Positions 55,901 to 62,952 of a stretch of DNA of 64,000 nucleotides are shown piece by piece (positions within the stretch are counted from its first letter, which is position 1; each line of letters opens with the position of its first letter). Both the position numbers and the translations under genes were made by a program. This DNA comes from Micromonospora siamensis. GTDB lineage: Bacteria; Actinomycetota; Actinomycetes; Mycobacteriales; Micromonosporaceae. Location of the stretch: the NCBI RefSeq assembly GCF_900090305.1, contig NZ_LT607751.1:5394001-5458000 (forward strand). The letters run 5' to 3'. Under the pieces are notes generated by a model. That model did not search any database. It saw only the letters and a program-made list of their open reading frames with translations, and was not told the DNA's origin.

Positions 55901-56761
55901 GTGCGAACTCGGGCAATCGTGGCGGCCGGCGTGGCTCTGGTCGTCGTCGCCGTCATCGGGGTCTGGGTCGTCGCCCGTCACGTGGCCGACAACCTGCGCC
56001 TTCCCGTCGCCGACCGGTCGTGCACCGTACAGGCCGACGGCCGGGTCGTGCTGGACGGCGACCAGATGGCCAACGCGGCGACCATCGCGGCGATCGGCAC
56101 CCAGCAGCGGCTGCCCGAGCGGGCCGTGGTGGTCGCGCTGGCCGCCGCGTACCAGGAATCAGGGCTGCGCAACCTGGCCGGCGGCGACCGCGACTCGGTC
56201 GGCCTGTTCCAGCAGCGCCCCAGCCAGGGTTGGGGCACCCCGACGCAGATCCGCGACCCGAGGTACGCCGCCAAGCGGTTCTACACGGCGCTGGGCAAGG
56301 TGCGCGGCTGGGAGCGGATGCGGGTCACCGACGCCGCCCAGGCGGTGCAGCGGTCGGCCTTCCCGGAGGCGTACGAGAAGTGGTCGGACGAGTCCCAGGT
56401 GCTGACCCGGGCGCTGCTCGGCGAGGCCACCGGGGCGGTGGCCTGCGCGGTCGGGCCGTACCCGACGATGCGCGGCCAGGCCGCGGCCGTGGCGCTGACC
56501 CAGGGGCTGACCCTGGACTGGGGGCTCGGCCTGGGCAGCGCCGCCGCCACCGACCTGACCGGCCTCGCCGTTCCCGCCCCCGACCTGCGCGACGGCTGGC
56601 GGTACGCGCACTGGCTGGTCTCGCACGCCCACGACCACGGGGTCAAGCGGGTGCGCTTCGGCGACCTGGAGTGGACCGCGACGGCCGGCAAGTGGAACAA
56701 GATCACCGATGACCGGCCGGACGACGCACGGGTGCTCGCCGAGGTCTTCGCCGACGCGTGA
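55901..56761 (+). CDS. Membrane-anchored lysozyme-like protein, unknown
   Basis: 286 residues. N-terminal anchor AIVAAGVALVVVAVIGVWVVARHV, then an extracellular domain with AAAYQESGLRNLAGGDRDSVGLFQQRPSQGWGTP, which resembles the Glu-containing start and G-L-F/M-Q motif of soluble lytic transglycosylase (SLT) folds. Also PRYAAKRFYTALGKVRGWERMRVTDAAQAVQRSAFPEAYEKWSDE. Activity is unproven; it could be a cell-wall glycan-binding protein. The start is GTG 55901 with GGGAGG upstream. Homologues are widespread in streptomycetes under various vague names. Confidence 0.75.
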   Translation: MRTRAIVAAGVALVVVAVIGVWVVARHVADNLRLPVADRSCTVQADGRVVLDGDQMANAATIAAIGTQQRLPERAVVVALAAAYQESGLRNLAGGDRDSVGLFQQRPSQGWGTPTQIRDPRYAAKRFYTALGKVRGWERMRVTDAAQAVQRSAFPEAYEKWSDESQVLTRALLGEATGAVACAVGPYPTMRGQAAAVALTQGLTLDWGLGLGSAAATDLTGLAVPAPDLRDGWRYAHWLVSHAHDHGVKRVRFGDLEWTATAGKWNKITDDRPDDARVLAEVFADA

Positions 56762-56782
56762 CCCCGCCGCGGCGCGGCGACG

Positions 56783-57427
56783 TCAGGGGCGGGTGCCGGC
56801 GAGCCGGCGGCGGGCCTTCTCGCGCAGTTGCTCGGGCAGCTCGGTGGCCTCGACCAGCCGGGGCAGCAGCTCCGGCTCCAGGCTCATCGCCCGGAACACC
56901 TCGCCGATGGTGACCCCGTGCGCGGGCCGCTCCACCACCTCGACCGGGTCACCGGGGCCGAACTCGCCCTCGCGGAGCACCCGCAGGTACGCCCCCGGCA
57001 GGGCCCGCACGGTGAACCGCTTGATCAGGTCCGGCACCCCCCAGAAGCCGGCGAAGGTCGTGCACGGGGTGCGCGGCTTGGTCACCTGGAGCAGCGCCGA
57101 GCCGACCGCCCACTGCTCGCCGATCACCGCGCCGGTGACGTCCACGGCGTACGTGGTGAGGTTCTCGCCGAACGCGCCGGCCGGGACCGCCCGGCCCAGC
57201 TCGGCCGCCCACCAGCCGGCGTCCTCCTCGGCGTACGCGTAGACCGCCTGGTCGAGGCCGCCGTGGTGGGCCCGCTCGGCGATGAAGTCGCCGACCAGCC
57301 CGTCGCGGCGGACCGGCACCGGCCCGTCGGCCGGACGCTTGTCGATGCCGCTGCGACCGCTCGCGTCGCCCGCCCACTCCGCCTCGGTCACCGTGCCGAG
57401 GTTCACCGCCGCCAGCCTGCCCGTCAT
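56783..57427 (-). CDS. MOSC-domain protein (YiiM-like)
   Basis: 214 residues with HHGGLDQAVYAYAEEDAGWWAAELGR, GAFGENLTTYAVDVTGAVIGEQWAVG, VTKPRTPCTTFAGFWGVPDLIKRFT (Cys that binds sulfur/molybdenum groups) and RPAHGVTIGEVFRAM. YiiM proteins reduce N-hydroxylated bases or handle Mo cofactor sulfur. TAGGCT is 7 nt before the ATG. Convergent with the lysozyme-like gene (21 bp apart). Confidence 0.9.
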   Translation of the reverse strand: MTGRLAAVNLGTVTEAEWAGDASGRSGIDKRPADGPVPVRRDGLVGDFIAERAHHGGLDQAVYAYAEEDAGWWAAELGRAVPAGAFGENLTTYAVDVTGAVIGEQWAVGSALLQVTKPRTPCTTFAGFWGVPDLIKRFTVRALPGAYLRVLREGEFGPGDPVEVVERPAHGVTIGEVFRAMSLEPELLPRLVEATELPEQLREKARRRLAGTRP

Positions 57428-57522
57428 GCCGGTGAGCCTAGTGCGGCGGGTTCGCGGCGGGAAATGCGTTGGACGGGCCCCCTGCCGCACCGGAGGCGTC
57501 GAGAAGGGCCCTCCCACGTCCC

Positions 57523-58353
57523 TCAGCCCTTGACGGCGCCGGCGACCAGCCCGGAGACCATCCGGCGCTGCACCAGCAGAAAGAACACGATCACCGGGAG
57601 GGTGAAGAGCGTCGACGCGGCCATCACCGACCCCCAGGCCGTGTCGTCCCGGCCGAAGAAGAAGGTCATGGCGACCGGCAGGGTGTAGCGGCTCTGGTCG
57701 TTGATGAAGGTCAACGCGAAGATCAGCTCGTTCCAGGCGGTGATGAAGGAGAAGATGCTGGTCGCGACCAGGCCGGGCGCCACCAGCGGGAAGAGGATCC
57801 GGCGGAAGGTCTGCATCCGGCTGGCGCCGTCGATCGCCGCCGCCTCCTCCAGCTCCTTGGGCACGGCCGCGACGAAACCGCGCAGCATCCACACCGCGAA
57901 CGGCAGCGAGAAGCCGAGGTACGTGAGGATCAGGCTGGGCAGCGTGTTGTAGAGGCCGAGCCGCTGGATCATCAGGAACAGCGGGATGACCAGCGCCTCC
58001 AACGGGATCATCTGCACCACCAGCAGCATGATCAGGAAGCTGGTCCGCAGCTTGAACCGGAACCGCGCCACCGCCGTCGCGGCGAGCAGCGCCACCAGCC
58101 CGCTGAGCAGCACGGTCGCCACCGCGACCAGCACGCTGTTCAGGAAGAAGTCGAGGAACGTCACGCCCGGGATCAGGTTGCCGGTGAGGATCTCCCGGTA
58201 GTGCTCCAGGGTCGGCTGGGCGGGCACCGGGCGCGGCGTCGACGCGAAGATCTCGCGGTTCGGCTTGAGCGAGGTGGCGACCATCCAGTAGACCGGGAAG
58301 GCGGCGAAGAGCGCGACCAGCAGACCGGCTCCGTTGAGCGCGATGCGCTTCAC
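57523..58353 (-). CDS. Sugar ABC transporter permease, MalG type
   Basis: 276 residues, about six helices. The EAA loop is VPKELEEAAAIDGASRMQTFRRILFPLVAPGL, the ATPase contact. The GTG start overlaps the stop of the upstream permease (GTGA). With the upstream permease and binding protein it forms a CUT1-type importer. No ATPase gene is here, so a shared MsiK-like ATPase elsewhere is likely. Confidence 0.93.
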   Translation of the reverse strand: MKRIALNGAGLLVALFAAFPVYWMVATSLKPNREIFASTPRPVPAQPTLEHYREILTGNLIPGVTFLDFFLNSVLVAVATVLLSGLVALLAATAVARFRFKLRTSFLIMLLVVQMIPLEALVIPLFLMIQRLGLYNTLPSLILTYLGFSLPFAVWMLRGFVAAVPKELEEAAAIDGASRMQTFRRILFPLVAPGLVATSIFSFITAWNELIFALTFINDQSRYTLPVAMTFFFGRDDTAWGSVMAASTLFTLPVIVFFLLVQRRMVSGLVAGAVKG

Positions 58354-59336
58354 GCTTCCTCCTCCTGCCGGAGCACCATGCGGACGTAGATCCCGGTGAC
58401 CATGAGCAGGATCAGGGTCAGGATGACCGCGATCGCCGCGCCCAGGCCGTACTTCGGCGGCGGCGAGAACGCCTCCGCGTAGGAGTAGATGGAGAGCATG
58501 AAGGTCGTCCGGTCCTGGGTGCCGCCGGCCAGCACGAACTGCTGGGTGAAGACCTTGAAGTCCCAGATGGTGGAGAGCACCACCAGGATCCCGAAGACCG
58601 GCCGGAGCATCGGGAAGGTCACCGACCAGAAGACCCGCCACGGGCCCGCGCCGTCGACCCGGGCCGCCTCGTGCAGCTCACTGGGTACGCTCTTCAGCCC
58701 GGCCAGCACACTGACCGCGATGAACGGGAACGAGTGCCAGACCACCACCAGGGTGAGGATGGCGAAGAAGAGCAGCGGCGAGTTGAACCAGCCGTACCCG
58801 GTCCAGTCGCTGCGCCCGAACACGGCGTTGGACAGCCCGTCGGGCAGCTTGTTGAACAACCAGGTGACCAGGCCACTGGTGTCGTCGAAGATCCACTTCC
58901 AGACGATGGTGCCGGTCAGCGCCGGGGTGGCCCAGGCCAGCATCACGCAGCTGGCGACGAAGGTGGCCATCTTCTTGCCGAGCCGGTTGAGCAGCAGTCC
59001 GACCAGGGTGCCGAAGACCATCGTCAGCAGCACGTTCGCGGCGGCGAAGAGCACCGTGTTGCGCAGCACCTTGAGGAAGAACGGGTCGCCGAGGATCTGG
59101 ACGTAGTTGTCCAGCCCGACCCACGGCCACTCGCGCGTACCCCGTAGCTGCCGGACGTTGTTGAGCTTGTAGAACGACATCGCCACCACCTGGCCGAGCG
59201 GCCAGAGCAGCAGCACCGCGATGATCGCCAGGCAGGGCAGGAGCAGCAGGTACGGCAGGCGGTCGACGCGGGGCCGCCGCCGCGCGGGGGTGTCCCGCGC
59301 GGCGGCCGACTCCGGAGCCTCGGTCAGGGTGCTCAC
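58350..59336 (-). CDS. Sugar ABC transporter permease, MalF type
   Basis: 328 residues. Conserved LPYLLLLPCLAIIAVLLLWPLGQVVAMSFYK and the EAA loop VPSELHEAARVDGAGPWRVFWSVTFPMLRP. The GTG start overlaps the binding-protein stop (GTGA). Couples with the MalG-type permease; specificity comes from the binding protein. Its long loop after helix 2 (KLNNVRQLRGTREWPWVGLDNYVQIL) is standard. Confidence 0.93.
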   Translation of the reverse strand: MSTLTEAPESAAARDTPARRRPRVDRLPYLLLLPCLAIIAVLLLWPLGQVVAMSFYKLNNVRQLRGTREWPWVGLDNYVQILGDPFFLKVLRNTVLFAAANVLLTMVFGTLVGLLLNRLGKKMATFVASCVMLAWATPALTGTIVWKWIFDDTSGLVTWLFNKLPDGLSNAVFGRSDWTGYGWFNSPLLFFAILTLVVVWHSFPFIAVSVLAGLKSVPSELHEAARVDGAGPWRVFWSVTFPMLRPVFGILVVLSTIWDFKVFTQQFVLAGGTQDRTTFMLSIYSYAEAFSPPPKYGLGAAIAVILTLILLMVTGIYVRMVLRQEEEA

Positions 59337-60622
59337 TTGGCGTTGAGGATGCTTTCCATCTCGGTGGCCGCGTCGGCGGTTGCCTGCTCGACCGTCTTCT
59401 GGCCCTTGATGACCGAGCTGTTCATCGCCTGGGTGACCGTCTTGGTCCGGCTGACCTCGACCCACTTCGGCGTGAGCGGCGTCAGCTTGGTCTTCTGCAT
59501 CGCGGTGGCGAACGCGGCCATCACCTTGTCGTTGGTGTACTCACTGCCGCCGACCAGGTCGCTGTAGACCGGGAAGAAGCCCAGGCTGCTGGCGAACTCC
59601 TTGTCCTTCTGCTTGCTCAGCAGCACGGTGGTGTAGTCCCAGGCCAGGTCCTGGCGCTCGCTGTCCTTCCAGATGGCGATGTCGGAGCCACCGGCGAAGG
59701 CGGGGGCCGCCTGACCGTCCGGGCCGGGGATGGGGAAGGTGCCCCAGACCTTCTCGATCTCCGGGTTGTCCTTCTTCATCGCGCCACCCTGCCAGCTGCC
59801 GGCGAACGCCATCGCGGCCTTGCCGGTGGCGAACTGGGTCCGGGCGTCGACCTCGTTCCAGCCGGCGGCGGCCGGCGGGGCGACCTTGTGCACGGTGACC
59901 AGGTCGGTCCAGAACTTGACCGCCTTCTGGGCCTCCGGCGTGTTGTAGCCGGACTTCCAGGTGTCGCCCTGCTTGGTGGCGATCTCCGCGCCGGCACCCC
60001 AGAGGAAGGAGTAGAACGGCAGCTCGGAGTTGCCGGGCAGGGCGATGCCGTAGGTGCCGGGCTTCTTGGCCTGGACGGCCTTGGCGACGGTGACCAGCTC
60101 GTCCCAGGTCTTCGGCGGCTGCACGCCGGCCTCGGCGAACCAGTCGGTGCGGTAGTAGATGCCGCGCACGCCCGCGTACCACGGCACGCCGTACTGCTTG
60201 CCGTCGAGCTGGGCGTTCTTGACCAGGTCGGGAAGGATGTCCTTGCCCTCGGACCAGCCGTTGAACTTGTCGCTGACGTCGGCGAGCGCCTCCTGGGCGG
60301 CCCAGCCCTGGGTCTCGGTGTTGCCCAGCTCGGTGACGTCCGGACCCTCCCCGCCGGCGAGCGCCGCCTGGAACTTCTTCGGCGCCTCGAGCCAGGGGAT
60401 GTACTGGACGACCACGTCGGTGTCCGGGTGCTTCTTGCGGAACTCGGTCTCGACGGTGTCGAGGAACGCGTTCTGCGCGTCCCCACCCTCACCCATCATC
60501 CAGACCGTCAGCTTGCTGTCGTCGGCGGCCTCGTCCTTGTCCGAGCCCCCACAACCGGTCAGCACCATCGCGGCCGACGCCACGAAGGCGGTGACCGGAG
60601 CCAGCCGCTTCCACCTGTTCAC
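59333..60622 (-). CDS. Sugar ABC transporter substrate-binding lipoprotein
   Basis: 429 residues. Lipoprotein signal AAMVLTGCGG (Cys about 24), then family 1 solute-binding motifs: LTVWMMGEGG, PWLEAPKKFQAALAGGEGPDVTELGN, GGSDIAIWKDSERQDLAWDYTTVLLSK. The pattern is like NgcE/DasA-type oligosaccharide binders, but specificity cannot be fixed from sequence. The gene lies 54 bp downstream of a ROK-type palindrome. First gene of a three-gene importer operon without its own ATPase. Confidence 0.92.
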   Translation of the reverse strand: MNRWKRLAPVTAFVASAAMVLTGCGGSDKDEAADDSKLTVWMMGEGGDAQNAFLDTVETEFRKKHPDTDVVVQYIPWLEAPKKFQAALAGGEGPDVTELGNTETQGWAAQEALADVSDKFNGWSEGKDILPDLVKNAQLDGKQYGVPWYAGVRGIYYRTDWFAEAGVQPPKTWDELVTVAKAVQAKKPGTYGIALPGNSELPFYSFLWGAGAEIATKQGDTWKSGYNTPEAQKAVKFWTDLVTVHKVAPPAAAGWNEVDARTQFATGKAAMAFAGSWQGGAMKKDNPEIEKVWGTFPIPGPDGQAAPAFAGGSDIAIWKDSERQDLAWDYTTVLLSKQKDKEFASSLGFFPVYSDLVGGSEYTNDKVMAAFATAMQKTKLTPLTPKWVEVSRTKTVTQAMNSSVIKGQKTVEQATADAATEMESILNAK

Positions 60623-60675
60623 GCCACATCTCCCTCGCGCCGTCCTGGCACTAACCTTCTCCGCCGCACCTTAGT

Positions 60676-60688
60676 AGGAAAAATTCCT
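60676..60688. promoter_or_regulatory. ROK-family-type operator (AGGAA-N3-TTCCT)
   Basis: AGGAAAAATTCCT, in the wider A/T-rich TTAGTAGGAAAAATTCCTTT, matches the core of operators for actinobacterial ROK repressors such as CsnR (AGGAAAGTTTCCT). It lies 54 bp upstream of the sugar-binding protein start, where it would cover the promoter. A sugar-responsive ROK protein elsewhere in the genome probably controls this importer. Confidence 0.7.
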
Positions 60689-60878
60689 TTACGACAGGGG
60701 GTGGACGGGAAGCCACGGCGAGGCGACCGTACCGCAGCTCGCGGGGCCCCCGGCAGATCGGGACGAGTCACCACGGGACCGGCGGCACCGGTGCCGCGGT
60801 GTTATCGGAACGGAACCTGGACGGACCGCCACGAGAGCCGCTCGGGCCCGGATGCGCGCTTCCGTGGCCCCACGATCC

Positions 60879-60957
60879 GGCGGCGACCCCTGCGGTCCGG
60901 CGATGACCCTGCGGCCCACGGTGACCCCGCGGGCCTGACGGTGCGCTGCGGGCCGGG
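60879..60957. repeat. Four degenerate 20-bp tandem repeats
   Basis: Units of exactly 20 bp (last one 19) on a CGGTGACCCTGCGGGCC theme in the 428-bp space between the binding-protein start and the first GlsB gene. Apart from these, the ROK operator and the terminator at 61002, nothing is recognised in that space. Confidence 0.55.
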
Positions 60958-61001
60958 CCCCCGCCGCCGGCGGGGCGCGACCGGGTGGCGGACGCAACGC
61001 G

Positions 61002-61035
61002 AGCGGGCGCCCGACCCGGAGGTCGGACGCCCGCT
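61002..61035 (-). terminator. Terminator of GlsB copy 1
   Basis: AGCGGGCGCCCGACC pairs with GGTCGGACGCCCGCT (15 bp, one mismatch, 4-nt loop), 15 nt past the stop. The same hairpin, less the mismatch, follows copy 2, so it was part of the duplicated unit. Confidence 0.85.
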
Positions 61036-61050
61036 GAGGTTGCGAGTGGA

Positions 61051-61338
61051 TCAGTAGCGCGAGACGCTCCGGCGGCGGCCCACCCCGGCGACCAGCGCCA
61101 CGGCGATGGCGGCCAGCACGACCTGGACGAACAGCTCACGCCAGTCGATGCCGGCGGTCTCGGTCGCGATGCCCATGGCCCGAGCCAGAACCGTACCGAG
61201 CAGCGCGGCGCCGACGCCGATCAGCATGTGCAGCCACATCGGCATGTTCTGCCGGCCCGGAACGACCAGGCGGCCCAGCGCGCCGACGATGAGACCGACG
61301 ACGAGCGCGGTGATGATGCCCCAGACGGTGAGCTCCAT
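61051..61338 (-). CDS. GlsB/YeaQ/YmgE-family membrane protein, copy 1
   Basis: 95 residues, three helices: MELTVWGIITALVVGLIVGALGRLVVPGRQNMPMWLHMLIGVGAALLGTVLARAMG, then a third helix FVQVVLAAIAVALVAGV. The family is called transglycosylase-associated and is linked to stress and envelope integrity; biochemistry is unknown. It ends GRRRSVSRY. The start is ATG 61338 with GAGGAGGG upstream. The promoter is of stress-sigma type. The first 88 residues are the same as copy 2 (62031); only the tails differ. Confidence 0.88.
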   Translation of the reverse strand: MELTVWGIITALVVGLIVGALGRLVVPGRQNMPMWLHMLIGVGAALLGTVLARAMGIATETAGIDWRELFVQVVLAAIAVALVAGVGRRRSVSRY

Positions 61339-61365
61339 GGTCGCCCTCCTCCTTCGAAGTTTCGT

Positions 61366-61428
61366 CACACGTTTTCGTGTGGTTCCTGTCGTGACCGCTT
61401 AGTTCCCGACCCGCCGAAAAACCAAACC
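61366..61428 (-). promoter_or_regulatory. SigF/SigB-like promoter and palindromic leader of GlsB copy 1
   Basis: On the minus strand: GGTTT (61424-61428), 16 nt, GGGAAC (61402-61407). Between it and the gene lies CACACGAAAACGTGTG (61366-61381), a 6-bp perfect dyad. The arrangement is the same as in copy 2. Confidence 0.6.
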
Positions 61429-61558
61429 GACTTTCGCCCCAGGAGGTCCGCAGATCCCCCGTTCGGGGACGAAGCAACCGCGTCCGCCCAGCTCACGAAC
61501 CCGGCCCGGGCACCGCCGCACCACCCGCCCCCATTGACGCACGCCATCCTCACCCGCC

Positions 61559-61962
61559 AGTGGAGCCACAACTCCCCCGCCTGCCGGCGGTCGAACTCGC
61601 AGGATCCGACGAGTTCCCGCTGCCGCTACCCGGAACCGCAGGAAGCCACAGCTTCGGGGATGTCGTCGGCTCGGATCCGCAGGAGGCGACAACATCCCCG
61701 GTGCAGTGCGCCCGGCCCGCACGAGGCCCCAACATCGCTGACGCAGTGAGCGCGGATCGACAGGAGGCCACAAGATCCCTGAAGTTGTCGGCTCCGACCT
61801 ACGGGAGGCGACAACTTCCCCGATGTAGTGGGCTCGGCCCGCACGAGCCCACAACTTCCCGGTGTAGTGCGCCCGGCCCGCACGAGGCCCCAACATCCCT
61901 GAAGCTGTCGGCTCAGGCCAGCAGAAGGACACGACATCCTTGATGTTGTGGCCTGGGTGGGG
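61559..61962. repeat. Array of ten imperfect 40-bp palindromic repeats
   Basis: Ten head-to-tail units of 39-42 bp start at 61559, 61601, 61640, 61681, 61721, 61762, 61803, 61843, 61882 and 61923. Consensus, in parts: AGGAGGCCACAACATCCC, then TGATGTAGTCGGCTCGG, then ACCGC. Each has a dyad of ACAACATC / GATGTTGT type (best in the last unit: ACATC-CTT-GATGT). Unit lengths are not multiples of three and there are no spacers, so it is neither coding nor CRISPR. It lies between the two GlsB copies and shares its core with 14108-14163 and 23968-23987. Confidence 0.85.
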
Positions 61963-61970
61963 GCACGACG

Positions 61971-62009
61971 CGAGCGGGCGCCCGACCGTGATGGTCGGGC
62001 GCCCGCTCG
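61971..62009 (-). terminator. Terminator of GlsB copy 2
   Basis: A 17-bp perfect stem (CGAGCGGGCGCCCGACC and complement, 5-nt loop), 21 nt past the copy 2 stop. It is homologous to the copy 1 terminator. Confidence 0.88.
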
Positions 62010-62030
62010 AAGTCGCAAGGTGTCGCGAAA

Positions 62031-62318
62031 TTACCGGGTGACGTGGTGGCGACGACGACCCACACCGGCCACCAGGGCGACGGCGATGGCGGCCAGCACG
62101 ACCTGGACGAACAGCTCACGCCAGTCGATGCCGGCGGTCTCGGTCGCGATGCCCATGGCCCGAGCCAGAACCGTACCGAGCAGCGCGGCGCCGACGCCGA
62201 TCAGCATGTGCAGCCACATCGGCATGTTCTGCCGGCCCGGAACGACCAGGCGGCCCAGCGCGCCGACGATGAGACCGACGACGAGCGCGGTGATGATGCC
62301 CCAAACGGTGAGCTCCAT
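62031..62318 (-). CDS. GlsB/YeaQ/YmgE-family membrane protein, copy 2
   Basis: 95 residues; identical to copy 1 for the first 88 residues and different in the last seven (HHVTR here). The nucleotide sequence is also nearly identical through the gene and its leader. ATG 62318 with GAGGAG upstream. It lies 980 bp from copy 1, a tandem duplication that includes promoter and terminator. Promoter GGTTT-N16-GGGCAT is closer to consensus than that of copy 1. Confidence 0.88.
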   Translation of the reverse strand: MELTVWGIITALVVGLIVGALGRLVVPGRQNMPMWLHMLIGVGAALLGTVLARAMGIATETAGIDWRELFVQVVLAAIAVALVAGVGRRRHHVTR

Positions 62319-62347
62319 GGTCGCTCCTCCTTCTAAAAGATCCCGTT

Positions 62348-62410
62348 CACACGTTTTCGTGTGGTTCTTGTCGTGACCGCTAGATGCCCGAAGCGCCGAA
62401 AAGCCAAACC
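62348..62410 (-). promoter_or_regulatory. SigF/SigB-like promoter and palindromic leader of GlsB copy 2
   Basis: Minus strand: GGTTT (62406-62410), 16 nt, GGGCAT (62384-62389), then the palindrome CACACGAAAACGTGTG (62348-62363) in the leader, 30 nt before the ATG. It closely fits GGTTT-N15-17-GGGTA. Confidence 0.65.
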
Positions 62411-62716
62411 GACTCATCTGGCGGGAGACCGCCGTACGTCGATGGCCGAGGCTGCGTCGATCCGACAGGACCGCAGGTCGGGAAGGGTGCGACCGATCGA
62501 TGGACGGCGTGCCGGAGACGTCAAAATTTCTTCGCCGGACCCGGGTTCAACCCCCGTTCCGCCACCAGGATGACCGCATCCCGGGGGTGCGAGACGCGTC
62601 GGAGGCCACGAGATGCCGCACTCAGCGACGGGGCGCAGCGCGGCCCGGAGCGCCGCACTCGGGCATGGGCCAGCTGGAAGCCCCGGGATGACCGCATCTC
62701 GGGCCGACGGGGCGGC
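62411..62716. other. Intergenic region between GlsB copy 2 promoter and the 39-bp repeats
   Basis: About 300 bp with no supported gene; open frames on both strands have random codon use. GGATGACCGCATC occurs twice (62568-62580 and 62686-62698). GGAGGCCACGAGAT at 62601-62614 resembles the start of an array unit, so this may hold decayed copies of the same repeat. Confidence 0.45.
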
Positions 62717-62833
62717 GGGAGGCAAGGCCGCAGGAGGGCCAGGCGGCCGGACAGCGGGAGGCAAGGCCGCAGGAGGGCCAGGCGGCCGGACAGCGGGAGG
62801 CAAGGCCGCAGGAGGGCCAGGCGGCCGGACAGC
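62717..62833. repeat. Three perfect 39-bp tandem repeats
   Basis: Units at 62717-62755, 62756-62794 and 62795-62833 are identical, beginning GGGAGGCAAGGCCGCAGGAG and ending GGCCGGACAGC; a truncated fourth follows. Period 39 is a multiple of three, but the region between GlsB copy 2 and lepA has no ribosome site for any frame. A recent slippage expansion. Confidence 0.9.
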
Positions 62834-62870
62834 GGGAGGGCGAGGCGAGGCCGCGCGAGGGCGTACGCCG

Positions 62871-62935
62871 AAAAGGCCGGCGCCGGAGGCGGTGCGGGAC
62901 CGTCGCGGTCCGTGGCACCACCTCCGGCGCCGGCC
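62871..62935 (-). terminator. Intrinsic terminator of lepA
   Basis: Outer stem GGCCGGCGCCGGAGG with CCTCCGGCGCCGGCC (15 bp perfect), inner stems GGTGC/GCACC and GGACCG/CGGTCC around a TCG loop, then TTTT on the minus strand (62871-62874). One of the few here with a T-tract. 17 nt past the lepA stop. Confidence 0.92.
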
Positions 62936-62952
62936 CTGGAACGACCGGGTGC

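Noticed and set aside
61559..61962. CRISPR array
   Set aside because: Units vary in sequence and length, follow each other without spacers, and no cas genes are present.
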